64,000 bases of DNA from Nisaea sediminum (GTDB lineage: Bacteria; Pseudomonadota; Alphaproteobacteria; Thalassobaculales; Thalassobaculaceae), in the NCBI RefSeq assembly GCF_014904705.1, contig NZ_JACZCQ010000002.1, positions 186,001 to 250,000 on the forward strand. Reading direction: 5' to 3'. Shown here one piece after another: positions 25,019-32,822 of this stretch. Under the pieces are notes generated by a model. That model saw only the letters and a program-made list of their open reading frames with translations, had not been told where the DNA came from and did no database searches. The translations under genes were made by a program, and so were the position numbers. How positions within the stretch are numbered: position 1 is the first letter of the stretch; each line of letters begins with the position of its first letter.

Positions 25019-25990
25019 CTATTTTCCGGTGAACCGGCTCTTGCGATCGTTGTAGCTGGAAATGGCGCCGGCAATCTGATCCACCAGATCGCCTGTGCTC
25101 TCGGAGGGATAGAACGCTTCCAGGATTGCACGGGAGAGAGGTTTCAGCAGTTCGACATCGTCCGGCGAAGACTGTGCAGGGTCGGCGGCAATGCGTTGTG
25201 CCAGCTTGTGCAGCGAACGGCAAAGCTGCGAGATGCCGGCGTATTTCGTGTCTTCCAGCCTCTGCACCGCCTCGCCGCTCATCCGCGCAAGCCGTTCCAG
25301 ATGCTCGACCGTCTCCTCGTTGAATTCGCCGATGCCGAATTTCGGCAGCACGAGATCGACAAGGAAAGAAATCTGGAAGCCGATCCGGCGCAGTTTCTCC
25401 TCCTTGATCTGCATGTTGCTTTCGGCAATCCGCTCCTTCAGGGAGACCGTATCGACCTTCTCGCCTTCCTGGCGCATGCGCAGCGTGTTCGGCGGCTCGA
25501 AGGTCGGAATATTGCTTTCACGGCTCGGATCCCGCCGGCGCTCCGGACCGACATAGTCACTGGTCGCGATGAAGGGTTTGCGGTCCGTGATCATCTTCTG
25601 GATCCGCTCCAGAAGCTGCCCCGTCGAGTAGGGTGCGACAATCAGGTCGTCGACCCCGCTGTTGATCGCGGCGCGGACATTCTCGGGGTCGTTTGCCCAG
25701 GTCGTCATTATGACGACGGCAAACGGATTCTCTCCGAGATCGCCATTGCGGATTTCCCGGACCGTCCTGATTGCCGCGCCCTCGTCGAGCTGGTGATCGG
25801 CAACGATAAGATCTGGAATACCGGTCTGGATCCAGCGGCGGAGCTCCTCATCGGACCGAATCCATTCGGTCCCCTGATAGCCGATGCTCATGAGTTCCGA
25901 GCGCACCGGAAGGAGAACCTGCCTGTTCAAACCACAAAGGGCGATGCGGATCTGTGCCAGATCCACCTTGGATGCCTCTTTGTTCATCAA
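25019..25990 (-). CDS. Degenerate receiver-domain protein with helical effector
   Basis: This is a 323-residue protein. Residues 14-135 form a CheY-like receiver with the phosphoacceptor-position aspartate D65 (IVADHQL) and T96 (VIMTTWAN). The N-terminal acidic pair is replaced by C19-G20, and the invariant lysine by A119 (LIVAPYS). A linker with the alphaproteobacterial YVGPERRR motif (147-153) leads to a helical C-terminal region of about 170 residues without a recognisable DNA-binding or enzymatic domain. It may act without phosphorylation. No histidine kinase is adjacent. Confidence 0.75.
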   Translation of the reverse strand: MMNKEASKVDLAQIRIALCGLNRQVLLPVRSELMSIGYQGTEWIRSDEELRRWIQTGIPDLIVADHQLDEGAAIRTVREIRNGDLGENPFAVVIMTTWANDPENVRAAINSGVDDLIVAPYSTGQLLERIQKMITDRKPFIATSDYVGPERRRDPSRESNIPTFEPPNTLRMRQEGEKVDTVSLKERIAESNMQIKEEKLRRIGFQISFLVDLVLPKFGIGEFNEETVEHLERLARMSGEAVQRLEDTKYAGISQLCRSLHKLAQRIAADPAQSSPDDVELLKPLSRAILEAFYPSESTGDLVDQIAGAISSYNDRKSRFTGK

Positions 25991-26114
25991 CTTCCCAATC
26001 GCATTCCGGGCCAGTGCTCTCCCCTGTATCAGGAAACATAAGTTAGCGCCGGATGGCCAGAAATCAGATCACATTCAATGACTTCTGTGTACGATATGGT
26101 GCCATTTCGTCACA

Positions 26115-26924
26115 CTACCCGCCTAAACAGCCGAGAAATTCACCGATAAGTGTAATCTGATGGTCCAGCATGTGCCGGCCGTAGTGGACCTTGCATCCTT
26201 TTTCTAGCGCGCGCTCCAGCAACCTCGTCCGCTCGGGAATCATGATGATCTCGGAAATCAGGAGATCGGAGGTCAAGAGACCCTCTTCGATCGGAAGCGG
26301 GTCGGTGTCGTGAAGACCCGCCGACGTCGTATTGACCACGATTTCGCAGCCGTCCGGTGCGGCTTCGCCGACGGCGACCGGTATCTTTGGATAAGCTGCC
26401 GAAACGGCGGCTGCCAGTTCCTCCGCCTTTGACCGGGTCCGGTTGTGGATCACCAGCCTGCCGACGCCTGCGTCGGCGAGCGCGAAGGCAATCGCCCGTC
26501 CAGCGCCGCCGGCCCCAAGCTGCAGCACAGCGCGGCCGTTAACTTCATGACCCTCCGCCCGCATTCCGGCAACGAAGCCGGCGCCGTCGAAATTGTCTCC
26601 GATCATCCGCCGCTCTGCATCGAACTTGACGGCGTTCACGGCACCGACGAGCCGGCCCTGCCTGCCGACTTCGTCGCAGAGTGCCATCAGGCGGAGCTTG
26701 TGCGGCACGGTGACCGCCATGCCGCCGAAATTGCGCTGCGCTTTCAGCCCGGCGACCGCCGCTTCGAGCCGGTCCGGCGGGACATGCACCGGAACCATAA
26801 CGGCATCGATGCCGCGTGACTCGAAGATCGGGTTGAAGACCATGGGAGCCCGCACATGATCGATCGGATCGGCGATGCATCCGAAGACGCGGGTCTTCCC
26901 GGTGATGTCGAGTGTGGCTCCCAT
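26115..26924 (-). CDS. Shikimate dehydrogenase-like NAD(P) oxidoreductase
   Basis: This is a 269-residue AroE-fold enzyme. The catalytic lysine K76 (VTVPHK), N97 (GAVNAV) and D113 (DNFDGAGF) match the AroE catalytic and substrate-contact set, and the nucleotide motif LGAGGAGRA starts at residue 136. The two serines that bind the shikimate carboxylate in AroE (HSxSP) are V24 and A26 here (DHVRAP), so shikimate may not be the substrate. It lies four bases downstream of a beta-keto acid cleavage enzyme on the same strand, which suggests oxidation of a beta-hydroxy acid to feed it (inference). Confidence 0.8.
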   Translation of the reverse strand: MGATLDITGKTRVFGCIADPIDHVRAPMVFNPIFESRGIDAVMVPVHVPPDRLEAAVAGLKAQRNFGGMAVTVPHKLRLMALCDEVGRQGRLVGAVNAVKFDAERRMIGDNFDGAGFVAGMRAEGHEVNGRAVLQLGAGGAGRAIAFALADAGVGRLVIHNRTRSKAEELAAAVSAAYPKIPVAVGEAAPDGCEIVVNTTSAGLHDTDPLPIEEGLLTSDLLISEIIMIPERTRLLERALEKGCKVHYGRHMLDHQITLIGEFLGCLGG

Positions 26925-26928
26925 GGGA

Positions 26929-27867
26929 TCAGAACTTCACCTGGTCGCCGCCCTTGAGCGCGAGCATTTCGCGGGCTTCCTTCGGTGTCGCGACTTCGAG
27001 GGAAAGATCCTCGACGATGCGCTTGATCTTCGCGACCTGGTCCGCATTGCTCTCGGCAAGCTTGCCCTTGGAGATGAACAGACTGTCTTCGAGGCCGACA
27101 CGGACATTGCCGCCCAGCATCGCCGCCATGGTGCAGAAATTCATCTGGTGGCGTCCGGCAGCCAGAACCGACCATTGGTAATCGTCGCCGAACAGCTTGT
27201 TGGCGATCCGGCGCATATGCATGAGGTTCTCCTCATCCGCACCGATACCGCCCAGAATGCCGAAAATCGTCTGCACGAAGAACGGCGGCTTCACCAGCCC
27301 GCGGTCGGCGAAATGCGCCAGCGTGTAGAGGTGGCCGACATCGTAGCATTCGAATTCGAAACGAACACCGTGCCCCTCGCCCAGCTCCTTCAGGATGTAT
27401 TCGATGTCCTTGAAGGTGTTGCGGAAAATGAAGTCACGGGAGTTCTCGAGGAACTGCGGCTCCCACGGGTGCTGGAACTCCTTCATCTTGTCGAGGATCG
27501 GGAACAGGCCGAAATTCATCGAGCCCATGTTCAGCGAGGTCATTTCCGGGCTGGCCCGGAACGCGGCCGCGAGGCGCTCTTCCAGGCTCATGCCGTGACC
27601 GCCGCCCGTGGTGATGTTCACGACCGCGTCGCAGGATTGTTTGATGCGCGGCAGGAACCGCATGAACATGTCGGGATCCGGCGTCGGGCTGCCGTCCTCG
27701 GGATTGCGGGCATGAAGGTGGAGGATGGACGCGCCGGCCTCGGCGGCCGCGATCGCGTCCGTCGCGATTTCGTCCGGCGTAATCGGCAGATGGGGGCTCA
27801 TCGTCGGGGTGTGAATGGACCCCGTCACCGCACAGGTAATGATAACTTTCTTGCTCGCCGCGGCCAT
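26929..27867 (-). CDS. Beta-keto acid cleavage enzyme (BKACE)
   Basis: This is a 312-residue TIM-barrel BKACE (formerly DUF849) protein. The metal-binding histidines H50 and H52 sit in LHLHARNPEDG, and the conserved catalytic glutamate E260 is in VRVGLEDSLF. The family condenses a beta-keto acid with acetyl-CoA to give acetoacetate plus a CoA ester. The best-known member acts on 3-keto-5-aminohexanoate in lysine degradation, and others act on dehydrocarnitine or beta-keto acids of various lengths. The coupled AroE-like dehydrogenase gives a clue to the substrate. It is the first gene of the pair. Confidence 0.92.
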   Translation of the reverse strand: MAAASKKVIITCAVTGSIHTPTMSPHLPITPDEIATDAIAAAEAGASILHLHARNPEDGSPTPDPDMFMRFLPRIKQSCDAVVNITTGGGHGMSLEERLAAAFRASPEMTSLNMGSMNFGLFPILDKMKEFQHPWEPQFLENSRDFIFRNTFKDIEYILKELGEGHGVRFEFECYDVGHLYTLAHFADRGLVKPPFFVQTIFGILGGIGADEENLMHMRRIANKLFGDDYQWSVLAAGRHQMNFCTMAAMLGGNVRVGLEDSLFISKGKLAESNADQVAKIKRIVEDLSLEVATPKEAREMLALKGGDQVKF

Positions 27868-28054
27868 CGCTTCCTCCCAAATTTTTCCAAGCCGTTGAAC
27901 TGGTTGCAGGCTACTCCGGGGACACGCGGTTTAAAAGCACCGCGTCGTCGCGGGAGGATTTTTCACGCAGCCGCGACGGATTTCCCGAGCCCCATCGTTT
28001 GAACAGGTAACCCGCTCGATTGGAACGGGATCACGCAACAAGGGATCTATTCAG

Positions 28055-28561
28055 ATGAAGAAGATTTTTGCCGCTGCGCTGCTTGGCACCGTCATTCTGA
28101 CGCCGGCCATTGCCGAAGCTCAGGGAATGCAGGGTGGCCCGCGTGCAGCCGAACATAAAGCCATGATGCTGGAGCGCTTCAAGGAAGCCGACGCAGATGG
28201 CGATCAGAAGCTGACGAAGGCCGAGATGTATCAGGCCCGCGGCAAGCGCGCGTCGGAGATCGATACCAACAACGACGGTACCATCGACGCGGCGGAAATG
28301 GATGCGGCCCGCAAGGATCAGCGCCTGAAGCGGATGGGACGCTTTCTTGCCATGCTCGACACCGACGGCGACGGCGTCGTGACGACCGAGGAATATGCCC
28401 GCGCCGGTGCCCATCGCATGCAGCGCATGGACAGCGACCGGGACGGCGTGGTGACGCTCGAAGAAGTGACCGAGATGCGCGGCCCGCGTGGCGGCCCTCA
28501 TGGCGGCCCTCATGGCGGTAAGTATGGCGGCTCTTGCGAGGGTCGGGGTTACCGGCGCTAA
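28055..28561 (+). CDS. Secreted four-EF-hand calcium-binding protein
   Basis: This is a 168-residue protein with a signal peptide (hydrophobic core FAAALLGTVIL, cleavage near AEA-QG). It has four canonical 12-residue EF-hand loops at residues 46-57, 70-81, 102-113 and 126-137, each with acidic or Asn residues at positions 1, 3 and 5 and Glu at 12. The tail is Gly/His-rich (GGPHGGPHGGKYGG) and could bind metals. It should be a periplasmic Ca2+ buffer or sensor. It sits 36 bases ahead of an ECF sigma factor operon on the same strand. Confidence 0.9.
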   Translation: MKKIFAAALLGTVILTPAIAEAQGMQGGPRAAEHKAMMLERFKEADADGDQKLTKAEMYQARGKRASEIDTNNDGTIDAAEMDAARKDQRLKRMGRFLAMLDTDGDGVVTTEEYARAGAHRMQRMDSDRDGVVTLEEVTEMRGPRGGPHGGPHGGKYGGSCEGRGYRR

Positions 28562-28596
28562 TAACTGCTCCCCTCGACGGAGATGCGGAAACGCGT

Positions 28597-29169
28597 ATGG
28601 CGGAGTCCGATAACGACTTGCTCGGCCTGGTCGCCAATGGCGACCGGGCTGCCTTCGACAGACTCGTACTGCGCCATCGCGGGCCGCTGTCCGCATTTGC
28701 CTATCGCCTTCTTGGCAACCGGAGCGACGCGGAGGAAATCGTGCAGGAATGCCTCGCCCGGGTGTGGAGCCATGCGCCACGCTGGGATCCGGAAGGCAGT
28801 GCCAAGGCCTGGATCTACCGGATCGCCCACAATCTCAGTGTCGACCGGTTGCGCGGCCGACGCCCGACCGTGGATATCGAGAGCCGCGAGTTCGAGGACG
28901 GCAATCCGACCCCGGAGCAGGCTCTGTCGAACAAGAGGGCGAAAGTCAGCGTCCGCGATGCCGTCGCGGCGCTGCCGGAGCGCCAGAGAATCGCAATTTC
29001 CCTCTTTCACCTCAAGGACATGACGGCCGACGAGGTGGCGAATACGATGGAGATAAGTGTGGACGCCTTGGAATCTCTGCTGCGGCGCGCACGGGCGAAA
29101 CTGAAAGAGATTGTCCGGCAAGAACAGCCGGAAGCCTATGCCAGAACGGCGGCAGGAGAGCGCAGATGA
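28597..29169 (+). CDS. ECF-type RNA polymerase sigma factor
   Basis: This is a 190-residue sigma-70-family protein of the ECF type. Region 2 (FDRLVLRHRGPLSAFAYRLLGN...DAEEIVQECLARVW, then WIYRIAHNLSVDRLR) recognises the -10 element and core polymerase. Region 4 (VAALPERQRIAISLFHLKDMTADEVANTMEISVDALESLLRRARAKL) is a helix-turn-helix. I chose the ATG at 28597 over upstream codons because the domain starts there. Its stop overlaps the next gene's ATG. Function is probably envelope or metal stress, from its neighbours. Confidence 0.9.
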   Translation: MAESDNDLLGLVANGDRAAFDRLVLRHRGPLSAFAYRLLGNRSDAEEIVQECLARVWSHAPRWDPEGSAKAWIYRIAHNLSVDRLRGRRPTVDIESREFEDGNPTPEQALSNKRAKVSVRDAVAALPERQRIAISLFHLKDMTADEVANTMEISVDALESLLRRARAKLKEIVRQEQPEAYARTAAGERR

Positions 29170-29597
29170 CACACATGAGCGAAACACGTTTCACGGAACT
29201 GGCGGAGGCCTTCGGCAGCGATCTCGCGAAATGGCCCGCGCCGGAACGCGATGCCGCACGCTCTCTGCTCTCGGAACAGCCCGGCCTTGAAGCGGTCCTG
29301 AACGAATGGGCCAATCTGGATGCCGCCCTCGCCGGCTTCCTCAACGAGGCGGAACTGCCTTCTGTTCCAGTCGCCAAACCGAGCATCGCATTCGATCTTC
29401 GCGGGTTGTTCAGCGCGCTCTGGCCGTTCGGAGGGCTCTGGCAGCCTGCGGCCGGGCTGGTCGCGGCCAGTGCGGCGGGATTCATCGTCGGGATCAGCCT
29501 GACCGATCTGCCGGCAGACACGGCAACTGTCTTTGACGATCAACTGACGATCGTGGAACGCGCGCTCGGCGCGGAGACACTGGAGATCAACCAATGA
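29166..29597 (+). CDS. Probable membrane-bound anti-sigma factor
   Basis: This is a 143-residue protein with a cytoplasmic N-terminal half (FTELAEAFGSDLAKWPAPERDAARSLL). It then has one hydrophobic helix (WQPAAGLVAASAAGFIVGISL) and a short outer tail. The size, single helix and ATGA coupling to the ECF sigma gene are typical of anti-sigma factors, but no zinc-binding HxxxCxxC motif is visible. The identification rests on context. Confidence 0.7.
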   Translation: MTHMSETRFTELAEAFGSDLAKWPAPERDAARSLLSEQPGLEAVLNEWANLDAALAGFLNEAELPSVPVAKPSIAFDLRGLFSALWPFGGLWQPAAGLVAASAAGFIVGISLTDLPADTATVFDDQLTIVERALGAETLEINQ

Positions 29598-30052
29598 CCT
29601 GGACCCGGACCCGCACTCTGGCACTGCTGCTGTTTCTGTCCGTCGCCCTCAACCTGTTCGTCGCCGGAATGGTCGTCGGCCGCTGGGACCGCTGGGATGG
29701 TTTCAGAGGTCATGGTGGACCGCGGCATGGCAAGTCGATGTCCGCGGTGATCGAATACGCGCTCGGCGACAGTCTGACGCCGGCCTTGCGCGACCGCTTG
29801 GCACAGCACGACGGAGCCATGCGCGAGAACTTCGAGGAAACGCGGGAAAGCCGGCGTGCGATCCGCGCGGCCCTGGTTCGCGAGCCGTTCGACAAGGATG
29901 CCTATCTCGAGGCCCTCGACCGAATGAACGCGGTCCACGACCGCATGCGGGCGGAGACACATTCCTTCATGATCGAGATCATGGATCAATTGACGCCCGA
30001 ACAGCGCCGCAAACTGGTCGAGAAACTCGACCGCAAACGGAAATACGACTGA
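29594..30052 (+). CDS. Periplasmic heavy metal sensor-like protein (CnrX/Metal_resist type)
   Basis: This is a 152-residue protein with an N-terminal membrane anchor (LALLLFLSVALNLFVAGMVVG) and a periplasmic helical hairpin domain. The His/Met-containing GHGGPRHGKSM segment is followed by long amphipathic helices ending FMIEIMDQLTPEQRRKLVEKLDR, the LTPEQR motif of Spy/CpxP/CnrX-like proteins. It is coupled to the anti-sigma gene by an ATGA overlap. It may sense metal or envelope stress and signal through the anti-sigma factor, as CnrX does for CnrY-CnrH (inference). Confidence 0.8.
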   Translation: MTWTRTRTLALLLFLSVALNLFVAGMVVGRWDRWDGFRGHGGPRHGKSMSAVIEYALGDSLTPALRDRLAQHDGAMRENFEETRESRRAIRAALVREPFDKDAYLEALDRMNAVHDRMRAETHSFMIEIMDQLTPEQRRKLVEKLDRKRKYD

Positions 30053-30076
30053 GGCGCGGACCCCGCGTTCATCCGA

Positions 30077-30223
30077 TCAGCGAACGACGTTCCGCCTGAC
30101 CCGCAGCGCCTCGAGGATGACCGCCTCGACCTGATTGGCCGGACGAAACCAGTAGAATATCCAGGGCGGGATCTGCTGATTGTCCCGCTCCAGCTCCCAC
30201 AATAACCATCTCCGCATGCGCAT
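30077..30223 (-). CDS. Small 48-residue Trp/Arg-rich protein
   Basis: An ATG at 30223 preceded by GGAGGAGAC at ideal spacing opens a 48-codon frame ending in TGA at 30077. The peptide is basic and aromatic (RMRRWLLWELERDNQQIPPW, then IFYWFRPANQVEAVILEALR) with no clear transmembrane helix. It lies about 90 bases downstream of the acetolactate-synthase-like gene on the same strand, past a hairpin, so it probably has its own promoter. Family unknown. The ribosome site is the main support. Confidence 0.5.
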   Translation of the reverse strand: MRMRRWLLWELERDNQQIPPWIFYWFRPANQVEAVILEALRVRRNVVR

Positions 30224-30269
30224 GACCGTCTCCTCCGAGGTCCGACGATTGCGGGCGGCACCGGAAGGG

Positions 30270-30309
30270 ATGCCGCTCCATTCGCTTAGACGCGAGACGG
30301 GAGCGGCAT
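30270..30309 (-). terminator. Hairpin downstream of the TPP-dependent enzyme gene
   Basis: A perfect 10-base-pair stem (30270-30279 with 30300-30309) encloses a 20-base loop that itself contains a TCGC/GCGA inner stem. It lies six bases after the stop of the TPP-enzyme gene (minus strand) and has no clear T-tract. It is a likely terminator or 3'-end structure. Confidence 0.5.
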
Positions 30310-30315
30310 GTGAAA

Positions 30316-32016
30316 TCAGCCGGCCTTTTCCATAGCGGCGGCACGGATCGCGGAGAGCGTGGTTTTCGGCGTGATCGCCTCCGGATCGATCTTCACCTCG
30401 ATCAGGGTCGGCTTGTCCGCCGCCAGCGCACGCTCGAAGGCCGGCGCGAACGCGGCGGTCTCCAGCACCGTCTCGCCGTTCGCACCATAGGCACGCGCCA
30501 GCGCGGCGAAATCCGGGTTCTGCAATTCGGTATGCTTCACCCGGCCAGGGAACTCGCGTTCCTGATGCATGCGGATGGTGCCGTACATGCCGTTATTGAT
30601 CACGATGATGATAAGCTTGGCCCCGTGCTGCATGGCCGTTGCCAGTTCCTGGCCGTGCATCATGAAACACCCGTCGCCGTTCATCGAGACGACGACCCGT
30701 TCCGGATGGACCAGCGCCGCCGCGACCGCGGCCGGCAGCCCGTAGCCCATGGACCCGCTGGTCGGCGCAAGCTGGGTGCGGAAACCGCGATACTGGTAGA
30801 AGCGATGCATCCAGGTGGCGTAATTGCCAGCCCCGTTGGTGATGATGGCGTCTTCCGGCAGCGTCTTGTTCAGCCAGGCGGCAATATCGCCCATCTGCAC
30901 CGCCCCCGGAACCGGCAGCGGCTCCAGCGTGGCGAGATAATCGGCATGGCCCTTCGCGATATCCTTCTTCCGCTTGGCCCCGTCGACCGGCTTCATCGCG
31001 GCCAGCGCGGACGCGAAGGCGCGCGGGGATGCGTTGATCAGCAGGTCCCCCTGATAGACCCGGCCCAATTCCTCGGCACTGCCGTGGATATGCACCAGCC
31101 CCTGTTTCGGGCGCGGAATGTCGAACATCGTGTAGCCGCCCGTGGTCATCTCCCCCAGCCTCGTCCCGAGGGCGATCACCATGTCGCTCTCCTTGATGCG
31201 GGCGGCAAGCGAGGGATCGATGCCGATGCCGACATGGCCGACATAGTGCGGGTGGCGATTGTCGAAATAATCCTGGCAGCGGAAGGAGGCGCCGACCGGA
31301 ATGCCGTTGGCGACCGCGAACCGTTCGATCTTCTCACAGGCGTCGCGGTCCCAGCCACCGCCGCCGACGATCATCATCGGCCGCTCGGCCTTCTCCAGCA
31401 TGGCGCGGAATTCGGCCATCTGCTGCTGGCCCGGATGCGGCTCGACCGGAACATAGGGTGCAATCTGAGGCGCCTCGGCATAGTCCATCAGCATGTCTTC
31501 CGGCAGCGCCAGGACGACCGGCCCCGGACGGCCTGACACCGCCGTATGGAAGGCCCGGCTGATATATTCCGGAATGCGTGCCGCATCGTCGATCTGCGCC
31601 ACCCATTTGGCCATCTGGCCGAACATGCGGCGATAGTCGATTTCCTGGAACGCCTCGCGCTCGACCATCCAGCGGGCGACCTGACCGACCAGCAGCACCA
31701 TCGGGGTCGAATCCTGGAAAGCGACATGCACGCCGGCGCTGGCGTTGGTCGCGCCCGGTCCGCGGGTCACCATGCAGACACCCGGACGGCCGGTGAGCTT
31801 TCCATAGGCATCCGCCATCATCGCGGCGCCGCCTTCCTGGCGGCACATCACGGTGCGGATCCCGTTGGTCTCCTGCAGCCCGTCGATTACCGCGAGATAG
31901 CTCTCGCCCGGCACGCCGAAGACAAGATCCACCCCTTCGGTCACCAGTGCATCGACAAGAATGTGGCCGCCGAGGCGACCGGCACCGGAACCGTTACTTG
32001 AGGGAGAGGAGCTCAT
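30316..32016 (-). CDS. Thiamine pyrophosphate enzyme, acetolactate synthase-like
   Basis: This is a 566-residue three-domain TPP enzyme. The PYR domain carries the catalytic glutamate E61 (CRQEGGAAMMADAYG) and the TRGPGATNAS loop. The middle domain contains IVGGGGWDRDACEKIE. The PP domain has the Mg-TPP motif VVSMNGDGCF...VINNGMYGT. This matches the AHAS large-subunit, glyoxylate carboligase and sulfoacetaldehyde acetyltransferase group, but no regulatory subunit gene is nearby, so a catabolic acyl-transfer or decarboxylation role is as likely. The start overlaps the upstream cupin-like gene by 23 bases. Confidence 0.85.
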   Translation of the reverse strand: MSSSPSSNGSGAGRLGGHILVDALVTEGVDLVFGVPGESYLAVIDGLQETNGIRTVMCRQEGGAAMMADAYGKLTGRPGVCMVTRGPGATNASAGVHVAFQDSTPMVLLVGQVARWMVEREAFQEIDYRRMFGQMAKWVAQIDDAARIPEYISRAFHTAVSGRPGPVVLALPEDMLMDYAEAPQIAPYVPVEPHPGQQQMAEFRAMLEKAERPMMIVGGGGWDRDACEKIERFAVANGIPVGASFRCQDYFDNRHPHYVGHVGIGIDPSLAARIKESDMVIALGTRLGEMTTGGYTMFDIPRPKQGLVHIHGSAEELGRVYQGDLLINASPRAFASALAAMKPVDGAKRKKDIAKGHADYLATLEPLPVPGAVQMGDIAAWLNKTLPEDAIITNGAGNYATWMHRFYQYRGFRTQLAPTSGSMGYGLPAAVAAALVHPERVVVSMNGDGCFMMHGQELATAMQHGAKLIIIVINNGMYGTIRMHQEREFPGRVKHTELQNPDFAALARAYGANGETVLETAAFAPAFERALAADKPTLIEVKIDPEAITPKTTLSAIRAAAMEKAG

Positions 32017-32710
32017 CTACATAACTCTTATAGCGTTGGGATTTGGGTTTCTGACGGTCCGCCTCGTTCAGATAGCGGATCGAACTCTTGCCCTTGAGGT
32101 CCTTGGGCAGAAGGAGAACGCGGATAAAGCGCGTGCATTCGTCGGTGCAGGCATTGGCCCAGACGGCCTGACCGCCCGGTTCGAACCAGGCGTCACCGGG
32201 ATGGTAATCCTGCGATTTCGTATCGCTCGAAAGGGTCAGCTTGCCGTTGCGCATACAGCGGATACCCGGGCCCATATGAGTGTGTGGCACGGCAGCGCCG
32301 CCTGTCGGAAAAAGCACGCTGTCGCAACGGATCAGCCAATCTTCCAGCTTCTCGACGCTCGGGACCGCATTGCTGACAATGAGCTCGCTGTGAATTCCCT
32401 CGCCGAGATCGAGATCGGGTTTCGCTTTCGCGTCGCCGATTTCCCAGCGCCAGAGTTCTCCGCCTTCGGTCCCCGCCCGCAGGGCGTAACCGGTCCGCAT
32501 ATACCGCGCCTCGTCAGGCTGCAGAACATTGCCGCCCTCGAACGCCAGATCTCCCGTGTTGCAATACAGAATCCGGAAGGCGTCAGGCAGGTTCTTCGAA
32601 ACGGCATGCGGAGAGAAAACGTCTTTGACGAGACGCAAAACGTAGGTGGATGTCACCATCAAACCATCAGGCAGGATCTTCGCCTGCCTCCCTTGTTCGT
32701 CCCGCTTCAC
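31994..32710 (-). CDS. Cupin-like protein coupled to TPP enzyme
   Basis: This is a 238-residue protein without signal peptide. The second half holds a cupin-like metal site (TGGAAVPHTHMGPGIRC) and a later DYHPGDAWFEPGGQAVWANA strand. The N-terminal half has a similar beta-rich composition, so it may be a bicupin. It is upstream of, and overlapping with, the TPP-enzyme gene (same strand), implying co-translation and a shared pathway. Enzyme versus sensor role cannot be told. No exact family name is assigned. Confidence 0.6.
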   Translation of the reverse strand: MKRDEQGRQAKILPDGLMVTSTYVLRLVKDVFSPHAVSKNLPDAFRILYCNTGDLAFEGGNVLQPDEARYMRTGYALRAGTEGGELWRWEIGDAKAKPDLDLGEGIHSELIVSNAVPSVEKLEDWLIRCDSVLFPTGGAAVPHTHMGPGIRCMRNGKLTLSSDTKSQDYHPGDAWFEPGGQAVWANACTDECTRFIRVLLLPKDLKGKSSIRYLNEADRQKPKSQRYKSYVDELLSLK

Positions 32711-32822
32711 GCGGGTTGAAGTTCTCGTATTACCTCGCCTGAGGCGTCCCCAAGGTCAAGGATCGCTTTGCGATCAGTTTCTTTCGAATCCGAGACGAAC
32801 AATCGTTCCAGGAAGGATCCGC

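Noticed and set aside
28490-28535. Short tandem repeats of GGCGGCCCTCAT that could suggest a CRISPR-like array
   Set aside because: The repeats are 12-base units within the EF-hand gene, encoding its Gly-Pro-His tail. There are no spacers.
32760-32774. GATCGC-TTT-GCGATC hairpin downstream of phnF
   Set aside because: The stem is only six base pairs and is not followed by a clear T-run in the phnF direction, so I do not list it as a terminator.
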